A DNA stretch of 15,433 nucleotides from Thermoplasmata archaeon (GCA_030043505.1 JASHXN010000015.1:1-15433), one strand, 5' to 3'. Positions 7,758 to 14,513 are shown, counted from the stretch's first letter. Numbers and translations: made by a program. The notes: a model not told the origin generated them from the sequence alone.

Positions 7758-8259
7758 GCGGCCGGGCGGGGGGGCGCCGCTCGGCGCCACGCCGGGGACG
7801 ATCACCCGGCGGGCCCTCGACAGCGCCCTCGCGAGCGCCGCCTCCGCCTACCCGAACGAGTTCGGCGGCGTCCTGCGCGCCGACCCTCCCGGCGTGATCA
7901 GCGAGCTACTGCTGATCCCGGGGACCACCGCCGGTCACCGGCACGCGAATTTCCACCTGTACATGCTTCCGGCGGACCTCACGGTCGTCGGAACGGTCCA
8001 CTCGCACCCGTCCGGCGCGCTCCGGCCGTCCGACGCGGATCTGCGCCTGTTCCGCAGCTGGGGCCGCCGGCACCTGATCCTGGGCGCGCCGTTCGGCGTC
8101 GGGTCCTGGCGGGCGTACGACGGGAACGGCGCCGAGACGACGTTGCAGGTCGTCGGGCACTCCGCGGCGGAGTTCGGGGGGACGTTGCGGACGTACCGTC
8201 CGGTCGCCCGTCCGAGCGCCGCCGTGGCGCCGCCGCCGCTGCCGGACGAAGAGCCGTAG
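7732..8259 (+). CDS. JAMM/MPN+ metalloprotease (Mov34 family)
   Basis: The 175-residue protein carries the full JAMM zinc site: E43 in NEFGGVL, H90 and H92 in VHSHPSG, S100 and D103 in RPSDAD, matching E...HSHx7Sx2D. Enzymes of this family cut isopeptide or peptide bonds to ubiquitin-like proteins; in Haloferax a relative (HvJAMM1) removes SAMP modifiers. Here the catalytic core spans about residues 25-150, and the last 25 residues are proline/alanine-rich. The GTG at 7732 lies inside the NAD kinase frame, a 26-base overlap, with a purine run (GGAAGGGGGGG) just upstream as a plausible ribosome binding site. The unusual N-terminal 20 residues are basic and could be untranslated if a later start is used, but no later ATG or GTG occurs before E43. 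No ubiquitin-like protein or E1-like gene is in the window, so the substrate is unknown. Confidence 0.9.
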   Translation: MPVFRPHRKRPGGGAPLGATPGTITRRALDSALASAASAYPNEFGGVLRADPPGVISELLLIPGTTAGHRHANFHLYMLPADLTVVGTVHSHPSGALRPSDADLRLFRSWGRRHLILGAPFGVGSWRAYDGNGAETTLQVVGHSAAEFGGTLRTYRPVARPSAAVAPPPLPDEEP

Positions 8260-8270
8260 CGCCGGGCGCC

Positions 8271-9863
8271 TTATTCCCGAACCGGGATCGTCGGCACCGG
8301 GAGGTGCTCGGGGGTCCGGTTCGGGTCGACGATCGCCCGCGGGGTGCGGTTGGACGGGCTGACGAGCCCGTGCATCTTCGCGAGCGATTCGAGGAAGGCG
8401 ATGAAGCCGCGGAACGACGCGCGGTACAGGCGGGTGTGGGTCCCTTCCCAGTCGAAGAACTCGCTGAGCATCGACTTCGACTGGCGGAGCCCGTGGGTCA
8501 GCGCCCGCTTGAGGAGCTCCTCCTGCAACGGGGAGAGGCGGTCGCGGCGGAACCAGTCCTTCGACTTGAGATGGCCGAGCGGAACGAAGAACATCGGCAC
8601 CAAGAGCGCCTTGAAATCCCACAGGTCGTCGATCAGGTCGATCGTCCGCGCGACGTCCTCTTCGGTCTCCTGCGGGAGGCCGACGATGAACGTGCACGCC
8701 GGGTAGACGTGGTTGTCGTTCATCAGGCCGGCCGCCTGGACGACCAGCTCGGGCCACTGGGACGCCTTGAACGGCGCGACCTTGCCGGGCATCGCGGCGG
8801 TGATCATGCGGGGCGAGCCGGTCTCGACGCCGACCTCGACGCCCCACCAGCTCTGCCGCTCGTCGACGAGGATCTCCGCGCACTTCGCGAGGAGCTTCGG
8901 CTTCGTCATCAGGCTCGCGATCGCGACGTGGCTCCAGCCGACCTGCTCGTAGTACCGCTTCGCGAGGGCGAGCAGCGGGAGCAGCTTGTCCTCGTGGGGC
9001 ATCACGTTCGGGCTGCCGTAGAAGTAGACGTCGTCCGAGTGCAGCAGGCCCTTGCGCACGCCGATGGCGGCGTTGATCTTCAGCTCCTCCTCGATCTTCG
9101 ACAGCGGGTACCAGCGGGTCGGCCGGGTCGTCACCGAACAGAACGAGCACCCCCGGCAGCAGCCGCGCCCGATCTCGATGAGGCCGTTGACGCTCGGGTA
9201 CTTGATCGACGAGATCTGCTCGACCTTCGGCGCCTCCTTCGGCGTCATGATGACGTGCGGAGGCAGGAACTCGTCCCGCAACGCCTTGCCGACGATCTCG
9301 CGTACGAACAGGTCGCTCTCGCCTTCGACGACCGTGTCGATGCCCCCGATCGAGTCGACGAACTCCTGGATGAACGGAAGCTTCTGGCGCGTGGCGGGCG
9401 CGAGCTGCCAGGCGCACGGACCCCCGGCGATGATCTTGAGGCCCCGGCGCCGCGCTTCGACGACCGCGGGCTGGCTGAGCATCCGCTTGAAGTTCACGCA
9501 GTTGAGCGTCTCCTTGTGCATCACGCCGCCGAACGTGGAGCTCGGCGGGTTCAGCCCGAAGTAGTCGTGCCCCGACACGAGGAGGACCTTCGCCTCCCCC
9601 GGCATGTACTTGTCGAGGTGGCCGGGGTGCACGATCCGCGCGTCGAACCCGCCGTCGATCAGGGACGCCTCGATCTTGCGCATCCCGTACGGCGCCTGCT
9701 GCGGGTAGCCGTGCTCGTCGACGGCCATCGGCGGGTAGAAGAGGCGACGGTAGACCGCCTCCGGAAAGATGTACGCCGGGGTCGTCGTACCGAACCCCAG
9801 GAACTCCTTCCCGTGGTGGTTGCTCATCATCGTCCAATCGCAGGTGATGACCACTTCCGGCAT
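8271..9863 (-). CDS. B12-binding/radical SAM protein, Ta0216-like family
   Basis: The 530-residue protein has an N-terminal Rossmann-like region (about 1-190) of the cobalamin-binding type, with AKVLLVSGHDYFG (91-103) and GLKIIAGGP (141-149). The radical SAM core begins near residue 225. The [4Fe-4S] motif is C235-x3-C239-x2-C242 in GRGCCRGCSFC, with an extra C236 inside it. Further core blocks are VGVETGSPRMI and CTFIVGLPQETEEDV. The N-terminus MPEVVITCDWTMMSNHHG is highly distinctive and recalls the family named for Thermoplasma Ta0216 (TIGR04190 from memory), whose reaction is not known to me. B12/radical SAM enzymes often methylate unactivated carbons or carry out ring rearrangements, but nothing here identifies the substrate. 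The ATG at 9863 is the first in the frame. It is convergent with the JAMM gene, separated by 11 bases. Confidence 0.88.
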   Translation of the reverse strand: MPEVVITCDWTMMSNHHGKEFLGFGTTTPAYIFPEAVYRRLFYPPMAVDEHGYPQQAPYGMRKIEASLIDGGFDARIVHPGHLDKYMPGEAKVLLVSGHDYFGLNPPSSTFGGVMHKETLNCVNFKRMLSQPAVVEARRRGLKIIAGGPCAWQLAPATRQKLPFIQEFVDSIGGIDTVVEGESDLFVREIVGKALRDEFLPPHVIMTPKEAPKVEQISSIKYPSVNGLIEIGRGCCRGCSFCSVTTRPTRWYPLSKIEEELKINAAIGVRKGLLHSDDVYFYGSPNVMPHEDKLLPLLALAKRYYEQVGWSHVAIASLMTKPKLLAKCAEILVDERQSWWGVEVGVETGSPRMITAAMPGKVAPFKASQWPELVVQAAGLMNDNHVYPACTFIVGLPQETEEDVARTIDLIDDLWDFKALLVPMFFVPLGHLKSKDWFRRDRLSPLQEELLKRALTHGLRQSKSMLSEFFDWEGTHTRLYRASFRGFIAFLESLAKMHGLVSPSNRTPRAIVDPNRTPEHLPVPTIPVRE

Positions 9864-9912
9864 GCTCTAGGACCCCCCGCTCGGCGGGCGGCGTCCCATC
9901 CACTCGGAAGGG

Positions 9913-9921
9913 GGTTTTAAT
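9913..9921 (-). promoter_or_regulatory. TATA-like box before the radical SAM gene
   Basis: The minus strand reads ATTAAAACC, a clear AT patch in the 86-base gap between the zinc-finger gene and the radical SAM gene. Transcription about 25 bases on would begin near 9892, giving a leader of about 28 bases, unlike the leaderless pattern of other genes here. The leader has a run of six Gs at 9873-9878, five to ten bases before the ATG region. Confidence 0.45.
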
Positions 9922-9949
9922 GACTCGCTATCCCAGGAGGAAGCCACGA

Positions 9950-10210
9950 TCATTCGAGGTCGATCTCGTCGTCGTCGCGGGAAAGGGCGCCGTCGAGGCC
10001 TTCCTCGGGTTCCTCGGCCGCGTCGTCCGACGTTCCGCTCTCTCGGAAGGCGGGGTCCCGCTGCAACAGATGGACCCGGACGCAATCGCGGTGCGCGGGC
10101 CGCCCGTTCCACGAGCTCGTCTCGTCCGGGACGCCGAGCGGCTCGCGGCAGAGCGAGCAGATCTCGGGCGGGGCCGCGATCCAGGAGATCCGACGCGGGG
10201 GGGCGGTCAT
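9950..10210 (-). CDS. Small CxxC...HxxC zinc-finger protein
   Basis: An 86-residue protein of unknown function. Residues 18-43 form a likely single zinc site, C18-x2-C21 in EICSLCREPLG and H40-x2-C43 in RPAHRDCVRVH, similar to treble-clef or LIM-like fingers in which the linker is 18 residues. The C-terminal third is strongly acidic (EEPEEG, then RDDDEIDLE). The N-terminus is short and basic. The ATG at 10210-10208 is chosen because the frame upstream is intergenic-looking and the finger is well placed. A weak CCTTTACC patch at 10242-10249 could be its promoter. It precedes the radical SAM gene on the same strand, but a separate TATA-like box lies between them. It is divergent from the HTH-CBS gene. 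Coding status rests on the clean finger motif rather than on recognised homology. Confidence 0.68.
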   Translation of the reverse strand: MTAPPRRISWIAAPPEICSLCREPLGVPDETSSWNGRPAHRDCVRVHLLQRDPAFRESGTSDDAAEEPEEGLDGALSRDDDEIDLE

Positions 10211-10241
10211 GCTCCGGCGAAGAGGACTAGGGGGCCGGGTT

Positions 10242-10250
10242 CCTTTACCT
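10242..10250 (-). promoter_or_regulatory. Possible TATA-like box of the zinc-finger gene
   Basis: On the minus strand this reads AGGTAAAGG, centred 35 bases before the ATG at 10210, which would give a leader of about 10 bases. It is one of two AT patches in this 104-base divergent region. Confidence 0.35.
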
Positions 10251-10284
10251 TTCGCCCGAGGGGGACTCTCCCGACCGGGGGAGG

Positions 10285-10291
10285 GGTAATC
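10285..10291 (+). promoter_or_regulatory. TATA-like box of the HTH-CBS gene
   Basis: GGTAATC is centred about 27 bases before the GTG at 10315, again fitting a leaderless start. A second AT patch (CGTAACG) lies at 10295-10301 but is too close to the start to serve. Confidence 0.45.
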
Positions 10292-10314
10292 CACCGTAAC
10301 GCGCTCCCGCCGTC

Positions 10315-10893
10315 GTGGAGACGCTCGCCGAACTCCGACGGCGCCGGCTCGCGCTCGGGATCCCGCTCGGGGAATTGGCCCGGGCGGTCGGCCGCAGCAC
10401 GGCGACGGTCAGTCGGATCGAACGGGGCCGGATCCGCCCCTCGTACGAGCTCGTCCAGCGGATCGTCGCGTACCTGGACGAGCGGGAAGCTCTCGCGAGC
10501 CCTCGCCTCACCATCCGGGACGTCGTCCATCGACCGCTGGTGAGCGTCGAGCCGTCCGCCTCGCTCGCCGAGGCGGGCAAACGACTCGAGGCCGGAGGGT
10601 TCTCCCAGCTGCCGGTCGTCGAGGAGGGGCGGGTCCTCGGCGCCGTCTCGGAGACCGCCGTACTCCGTGCCCTCCAAGCTCCCGCGGCCCGGCGGGTCCG
10701 GGTCCGCGATGTGCTCGAACCGGCGTACCCGCTCGTCGACGCCGGCTTTCCGGCCGATCTGCTGCCCGCCTTGCTAACGAAGTACCCGGCCGTCCTGGTC
10801 GCCAGCCGCGGGGTCCTCGAAGGGATCGTCACGAAGGCGGACTTGATCCGCGGGCTCCGCGGCGTCGCGCTCCGCCGCCCGAACCCCGGCTAG
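10315..10893 (+). CDS. HTH (XRE-type) regulator with two CBS domains
   Basis: The 192-residue protein joins an N-terminal XRE-type helix-turn-helix (about 5-57; LGELARAVGRSTATVSRIE is the recognition region) to a CBS pair (about 65-125 and 130-188). The CBS pair is marked by IRDVVHRPLVSVEPSASLAEA and by VRVRDVLEPAYPLVDAG. CBS pairs usually bind adenosine nucleotides or SAM, so it probably senses energy or metabolite level and acts on transcription; the ligand and targets are unknown. HTH-CBS proteins of this build are common and conserved in archaea. The GTG at 10315 places the first helix right at the N-terminus and lies 27 bases after a TATA-like box. It is divergent from the zinc-finger gene. 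Its TAG stop shares a CTAG palindrome with the stop of the convergent peptidase. Confidence 0.9.
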   Translation: METLAELRRRRLALGIPLGELARAVGRSTATVSRIERGRIRPSYELVQRIVAYLDEREALASPRLTIRDVVHRPLVSVEPSASLAEAGKRLEAGGFSQLPVVEEGRVLGAVSETAVLRALQAPAARRVRVRDVLEPAYPLVDAGFPADLLPALLTKYPAVLVASRGVLEGIVTKADLIRGLRGVALRRPNPG

Positions 10894-11837
10894 CCCGGGG
10901 GGCGGACCGCCGCGAGCACCGCATCGACCGCCGCTTCGGCGGCGAGCCGTCCGACCGCGTCGGCGATCGCCCCCGGCCACTCCTCGCGCCGCTCGGGCGT
11001 CTCGTGCGAGGTCGTCAGCGCGAACAGCGTGTCGCCGTCGACCGAGGTGAGGTGCGGCACGACGGTCCGGGCGACGCCGGCGTGGGCGATCGCTGCGACC
11101 CGCGCGAGTTGCGGACGGGAGAGCGCGAGGTCGGTCGCTACGAGGCCGACCGTCGTGCCCCGACCCTGCAGCCGGCGCAGCTGGCCCCCTACCGGTGGGA
11201 CGCGACGTCCGCCGGCGTCCCGCGCGACGGCGACCCAGGTGCCGGAGTCCGGGTCCCGGATCGCTCCGGCGGCGTTGACGACCACCAGGGCCCCGACGGA
11301 GTGCCCGCTGCCCAGCGGCCGCGCCGCCGAACCGAGGCCCCCGTGGCGGAAGCCGGGTCGGCCGAGATACTTCGCGACGGTCGCTCCGGCGCCCGCGCCG
11401 ATCCGCCCGCTGCCGCACGGGGAGCGGCCCGCGGCCGCCGCGGCGGCGTAGCCGAGCGGCTCGTACGACGGCACCGGGCCTTCGATCTGCGGTAGGTCGA
11501 AGATGACCGCGCCCGACACGGGCGCCAAGCGGAACTTCGTGCCGAACGCCGTCGCGCCCGCGCCGGACTCGAGCAGGGCTCGCCGGACGCCGGCCGCGGC
11601 GTCCAGGCCAAAGAGGCTCCCGCCGGAGAAGAAGATCCCCCACCGACGCCCGAACGTCGCGTCCAGCGCCAGCGAGGCCGTGTCGTACGTCCCCGAGGCG
11701 CCGCCGCGCACGTCGACGACGGTCGGCGCCCCGTCGTCGACGAGGACCGCCGTCACGCCGGTGTCGCCGGCCGTGGTCGTGGCATGGCCGACCCGGAGCC
11801 CTCGCACCGCCACCAGGTCGCTCGCACGGCGCCGCAT
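10890..11837 (-). CDS. P1 family (S58, DmpA/NylC-type) peptidase
   Basis: A 315-residue N-terminal-nucleophile hydrolase. Family blocks are GAGAGATVAKYLG (147-159), HGGLGSAA (165-172), SVGALVVVNAAG (180-191) and DGDTLFAL (267-274). The self-cleavage site should be between G227 and T228 in GRGTTVGLVATD. This would release a small chain beginning with the nucleophile Thr, as in NylC and in contrast to DmpA, which uses Ser; this mapping is from remembered family alignments. Relatives include D-aminopeptidase DmpA, beta-peptidyl aminopeptidases and the nylon oligomer hydrolase NylC, so substrate cannot be assigned. No signal peptide is evident, so it is cytosolic. The start ATG at 11837-11835 has a TATA-like box 26 bases upstream. 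It is divergent from the HExxH gene and convergent with the HTH-CBS gene. Confidence 0.9.
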   Translation of the reverse strand: MRRRASDLVAVRGLRVGHATTTAGDTGVTAVLVDDGAPTVVDVRGGASGTYDTASLALDATFGRRWGIFFSGGSLFGLDAAAGVRRALLESGAGATAFGTKFRLAPVSGAVIFDLPQIEGPVPSYEPLGYAAAAAAGRSPCGSGRIGAGAGATVAKYLGRPGFRHGGLGSAARPLGSGHSVGALVVVNAAGAIRDPDSGTWVAVARDAGGRRVPPVGGQLRRLQGRGTTVGLVATDLALSRPQLARVAAIAHAGVARTVVPHLTSVDGDTLFALTTSHETPERREEWPGAIADAVGRLAAEAAVDAVLAAVRPPG

Positions 11838-11860
11838 CGCCGGGCGAACGCGCGCCCGCC

Positions 11861-11867
11861 ATAACGA
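11861..11867 (-). promoter_or_regulatory. TATA-like box of the P1 peptidase gene
   Basis: On the minus strand it reads CGTTATG, centred 26 bases before the ATG at 11837, matching the GTTAT core seen before the nuclease gene and predicting a leaderless mRNA. Confidence 0.5.
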
Positions 11868-11881
11868 AGGCGATTGGCCGG

Positions 11882-11889
11882 AGTTATCC
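11882..11889 (+). promoter_or_regulatory. TATA-like box of the HExxH protein gene
   Basis: AGTTATCC is centred about 29 bases before the ATG at 11915, giving a leader of 0-3 bases. The same core, GTTAT, lies 20 bases away on the other strand for the P1 peptidase. This box argues against the GTG at 11894, which would be only 8 bases from it. Confidence 0.45.
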
Positions 11890-11914
11890 TCCGGTGCGTC
11901 TGCGCGAGGGTCGG

Positions 11915-12520
11915 ATGGGGACGAAGGAGGCGTCGGTCGACCCGCCCGCGCCGGAGGGGTTCCAGATCGCGCGGACGATCCCGGTCGGCCGGCACCCGTT
12001 GCTGGAGGTGTTCCCCGGGCTCGATCGCCTCCCGCCCGCCGCGAAGCTCGAACCGGACGCGACGAAGCGCCGGAAGCTGTTCGGCGCGACGTCCATCGAG
12101 GTCGTCGACCAGGACATGTGGATGTACGTCGCCCCGTGGGAGACGCCGGCGTTCGCGCGGCGGCGCGGTTGGCAACCGGTCGTCACGCCGGGAAAGGATT
12201 GCATCGTCGTCGGGGCCGGCCACCTGCGGGACAGCGCCGCGCTGATCCTCTACCTCGACATCTACCACGAGCTCTGCCACGTCGTGCAGCGCCGCGACGG
12301 CGCGAACCTCTGGGAGCCGGGGTTGAGCTACGTCGAGCGGAAGACCGAGGTCGACGCCTACCGCTTCGTCGTCGACGACGCGAAGGGGCACGGCGTTCCG
12401 GACGAGTACCTGCGCGAGTATCTCAAGGTCGAGTGGATCTCCGCGGCGGAGCACGGCCAGCTCCTCGCCGCCGTCGGGGTCCCCGCCAAACCACGGGCCC
12501 GCTCCAGCAGCCGCGCGTAG
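11915..12520 (+). CDS. Putative HExxH zinc metalloprotease, family not recognised
   Basis: The 201-residue protein has H118-E-L-C-H122 inside the hydrophobic helix ILYLDIYHELCHVVQRRDG, and a following acidic E145 in ERKTEVDAYRF, 23 residues after H122. That spacing is what a gluzincin-type third ligand would show. I do not recognise the family; a metal-dependent peptidase is a structural inference. There is no signal peptide or transmembrane segment, so it appears soluble and cytosolic. The N-terminal region (about 1-75) is charged and helical, followed by a beta-rich stretch (WMYVAPWETPAF). An in-frame GTG at 11894 would add 7 residues, but the TATA-like box at 11882-11889 and a GAGGG just before the ATG favour 11915. 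It is divergent from the P1 peptidase; the MFS gene follows on the same strand after 105 bases with its own AT patch. Confidence 0.72.
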   Translation: MGTKEASVDPPAPEGFQIARTIPVGRHPLLEVFPGLDRLPPAAKLEPDATKRRKLFGATSIEVVDQDMWMYVAPWETPAFARRRGWQPVVTPGKDCIVVGAGHLRDSAALILYLDIYHELCHVVQRRDGANLWEPGLSYVERKTEVDAYRFVVDDAKGHGVPDEYLREYLKVEWISAAEHGQLLAAVGVPAKPRARSSSRA

Positions 12521-12565
12521 GTCCGGAGCCTTCCTCGGCGGCCGGACGCTGCCACCGCAACCTAC

Positions 12566-12574
12566 CCTTTATCC
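12566..12574 (+). promoter_or_regulatory. TATA-like box of the MFS gene
   Basis: CCTTTATCC is centred about 26 bases before a position near 12596, giving a leader of about 30 bases before the GTG at 12626. That leader contains a GGAGGG ribosome binding site at 12612-12617, eight bases from the start. This gene therefore appears to use a leadered message, unlike its leaderless neighbours. Confidence 0.5.
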
Positions 12575-12625
12575 CTCGGACCCCGGCTGGCGACCGTTCG
12601 GCGGTCCGGCCGGAGGGCTTGGCGG

Positions 12626-14029
12626 GTGGCGATCGACATCAAAGCCCGCTCGGTCGTGCGTCCGTCGACCAGCGATCTCTGGTTCCTCGCCTATCTTCCG
12701 CTCGCCATCTCCGACGGGATCGCGACGCCGCTGATCCCGCTGCTCGCGCTCCAGCACTTTGGAGCGAGCGCCTTCGTCGTGACGATCATCATCGCGGCGA
12801 GCGCGATGAGCCAGGTCCCGTTCACGATCCTGTGGGGGAACCTCTCCGACCGCGTCGCGCACCGGAAGTTCTTCCTCGTCGGCTCGTTCCTGGCGACCGG
12901 CGCGTCGATCATCCTGATCGCCCTCGCGCACAACCTGATCGCCTACTTCTGGCTCAACGTCGTCGAGGGGCTCGCCTCCGCCGCCAGCGCGCCGATCGGC
13001 ACGATGCTGCTGCTGGAGACGCGGCACAAGCGCTGGTGGCCGCAGGACATCGGATTCTTCGGGCTCATCAGCGGGATCGGCACGACGGTCGGCCTGCTCC
13101 TCGGGTTCGTCTGGCTGTTCGGGATCGGGCACAGCGCGCCGGCCGTCCAGGTGATGACCGGGCTCCTGATCCTCAGCGGGGCGCTCGCGCTCCTCTCGGC
13201 GGGCGTCGCGTGGGCGTGGATCGAGGAGCCGAGCAGCCGGGTCGAGCGGCGGAGCGTCGCCGAACTGCTCCACCTCCACCGGGGGATCGTCGAGCGGGTG
13301 CGCGGCTTCCGCAACCGGCTGAGCGGGGTCATCGACCTCACGCGCGCCCCGGCGGAGAAGCTGCCCGGCCGGGAGTATCTGTTCCTGGCCGCGCTCGGGG
13401 TGATGTGCGTCGGCTTCGACATCTTCTACGGGCCGTTCCCGGTCTTCCTCTGGCAGTACGCCCATTTCACGGACGCCGGGGTGTTCATCGTCTACCTCGG
13501 CTCGGCGGCGGCGTCGACGTCGCTCTTCTTCCACTCGGGAAAGGCGGTCGAGACCCACTCCCCGAAGTCCGTCTTCCTCGAGTCGTTGTACGCGCGGGTC
13601 GGCCTGTTCGTGCTGTTCCTGTGGGCGCCGCTCTACTTCGTCTTCGGGCTCGGCTCCCCGCTGCTGCTCGGCTGGCTGACGATCCTCAACGGCCTGCTCG
13701 GCGTGACGTGGGCGTTCATCAGCACCGCCAGCACGCTGTTCCTCGTGCGCCTGGTCGGGCGCTCCGCCCGCGGCCGCGCGCTCGGCCTCTACAACGCCGT
13801 CGGCGGCGCGGGGAGCCTGCTCGGCGTGCTGCTCGGCGGCTGGATGTACGCCACGTTCGGCGTGCACTTCGCCTACACGGTCGCGGCGGCGACGGTCGTC
13901 GCGGGCGCCCTGCTGCTCGCGCCGATCCCGTACCACGTCTTCCAGGTACCCCGCGCCGCCTCGCGCCGGCGCTCGCTGACCCGCAGCTCGCGGGCCGCGC
14001 TCCCGCCGCCCCTTAGCGGCCGCCGCTGA
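12626..14029 (+). CDS. Major facilitator superfamily (MFS) transporter
   Basis: A 467-residue membrane protein with about twelve predicted helices in a 6+6 arrangement: roughly 17-40, 47-70, 82-103, 105-130, 143-165, 173-197, then after a basic, amphipathic loop (200-250) 250-274, 285-303, 322-341, 345-374, 387-409 and 413-433. The loop between helices 2 and 3 holds the MFS motif A as WGNLSDRVAHRKFFLVG (70-86), in which D75 and R80 are the conserved charges. The substrate is not identifiable; sugar, drug and metabolite exporters are all possible. The GTG at 12626 is supported by the GGAGGG at 12612-12617. The last 17 bases overlap the convergent gene that ends at 14013. The C-terminal tail is short and basic. 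Confidence 0.9.
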   Translation: MAIDIKARSVVRPSTSDLWFLAYLPLAISDGIATPLIPLLALQHFGASAFVVTIIIAASAMSQVPFTILWGNLSDRVAHRKFFLVGSFLATGASIILIALAHNLIAYFWLNVVEGLASAASAPIGTMLLLETRHKRWWPQDIGFFGLISGIGTTVGLLLGFVWLFGIGHSAPAVQVMTGLLILSGALALLSAGVAWAWIEEPSSRVERRSVAELLHLHRGIVERVRGFRNRLSGVIDLTRAPAEKLPGREYLFLAALGVMCVGFDIFYGPFPVFLWQYAHFTDAGVFIVYLGSAAASTSLFFHSGKAVETHSPKSVFLESLYARVGLFVLFLWAPLYFVFGLGSPLLLGWLTILNGLLGVTWAFISTASTLFLVRLVGRSARGRALGLYNAVGGAGSLLGVLLGGWMYATFGVHFAYTVAAATVVAGALLLAPIPYHVFQVPRAASRRRSLTRSSRAALPPPLSGRR

Positions 14030-14513
14030 GCCCGGTCGACCCGACCATCTCCCAGGCGAGCGTGCGCACGACGTAGCCGAGCGCCAGGTGCGCGAAGATC
14101 GTCTCGAGCTCCGCCGGGTACTCGCGCAGCACGCACGAGCGGAAGCCGAGCTGGCCGACCGCGACCGGCTTGACCCCTTGGAGGATCGCGAACCGCCCCG
14201 TCAGCCGCTCGTGGATGGTGTAGCCGACCCCGCCGTACTCGAACGTCATCGGCCCGTAGGAGGACGACTGGGTCTTCCAGGACTGCTCGCCGGACTGGAT
14301 GCGGATCTCGTCGCTCTTGGCGCGGTAGGAGATCGTCGCCTGGGGGAGACTGCCGAGGTCGGGCCGGTACAGGTGATACTCCGTCGAGAAGAGGGCGGCC
14401 AGTTTGTGCCCGAGGCCCCCCTGCTCCGCCTCGATCGGGCGGCCGACCCATACGGCGTCACCGACCTGGACGTCGATGACGTTCCTGAGGATCCGCGCCG
14501 TCGCCTGGATCAT
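14013..14513 (-). CDS. Conserved-looking protein of unknown function, beta-rich
   Basis: A 166-residue protein I do not recognise. The body (about 15-125) reads as short amphipathic beta strands broken by turns, such as ATISYRAKSDEIRIQSG (59-75) and MTFEYGGVGYTIHERLTGRFAILQG (89-113). It ends in a hydrophobic helix (ETIFAHLALGYVVRTLAW, 137-154). This plan, a beta barrel with a buried C-terminal helix, recalls the tubby/LURP-one/scramblase-like fold, but that is only a resemblance. No signal peptide, metal motif or membrane anchor is evident. The ATG at 14513-14511 is preferred: a TATA-like box at 14551-14559 would start transcription near 14530, leaving a 16-base leader. An earlier in-frame ATG at 14612 lies upstream of that box and in the truD reading region. 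It overlaps the MFS gene by 17 bases at the 3' end and is divergent from truD. Confidence 0.65.
   Translation of the reverse strand: MIQATARILRNVIDVQVGDAVWVGRPIEAEQGGLGHKLAALFSTEYHLYRPDLGSLPQATISYRAKSDEIRIQSGEQSWKTQSSSYGPMTFEYGGVGYTIHERLTGRFAILQGVKPVAVGQLGFRSCVLREYPAELETIFAHLALGYVVRTLAWEMVGSTGLSGGR

Noticed and set aside
8275..8287. Inverted repeat TCCCG-AAC-CGGGA as a terminator
   Set aside because: It is a five-base stem inside the radical SAM coding end with no T-run, easily due to chance in this composition.
9867..9899. Ten-codon upstream reading frame before the radical SAM gene
   Set aside because: Its ATG lies upstream of the predicted transcript start near 9892, so it would not be in the message.
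8304..9920. A 538-codon open frame antisense to the radical SAM gene
   Set aside because: It is compositionally an arginine/valine/aspartate shadow, and the minus strand carries an intact CxxxCxxC enzyme.
11894..11914. GTG start for the HExxH protein
   Set aside because: It is only 8 bases from the TATA-like box, and the ATG at 11915 has better spacing and a GAGGG before it.
12569..13936. A 455-codon open frame antisense to the MFS gene
   Set aside because: It is rich in Arg, Asp, Glu, Pro, Ala and Gly with no family motif, as expected for the mirror of a high-GC gene, while the plus-strand MFS product has clean membrane helices.
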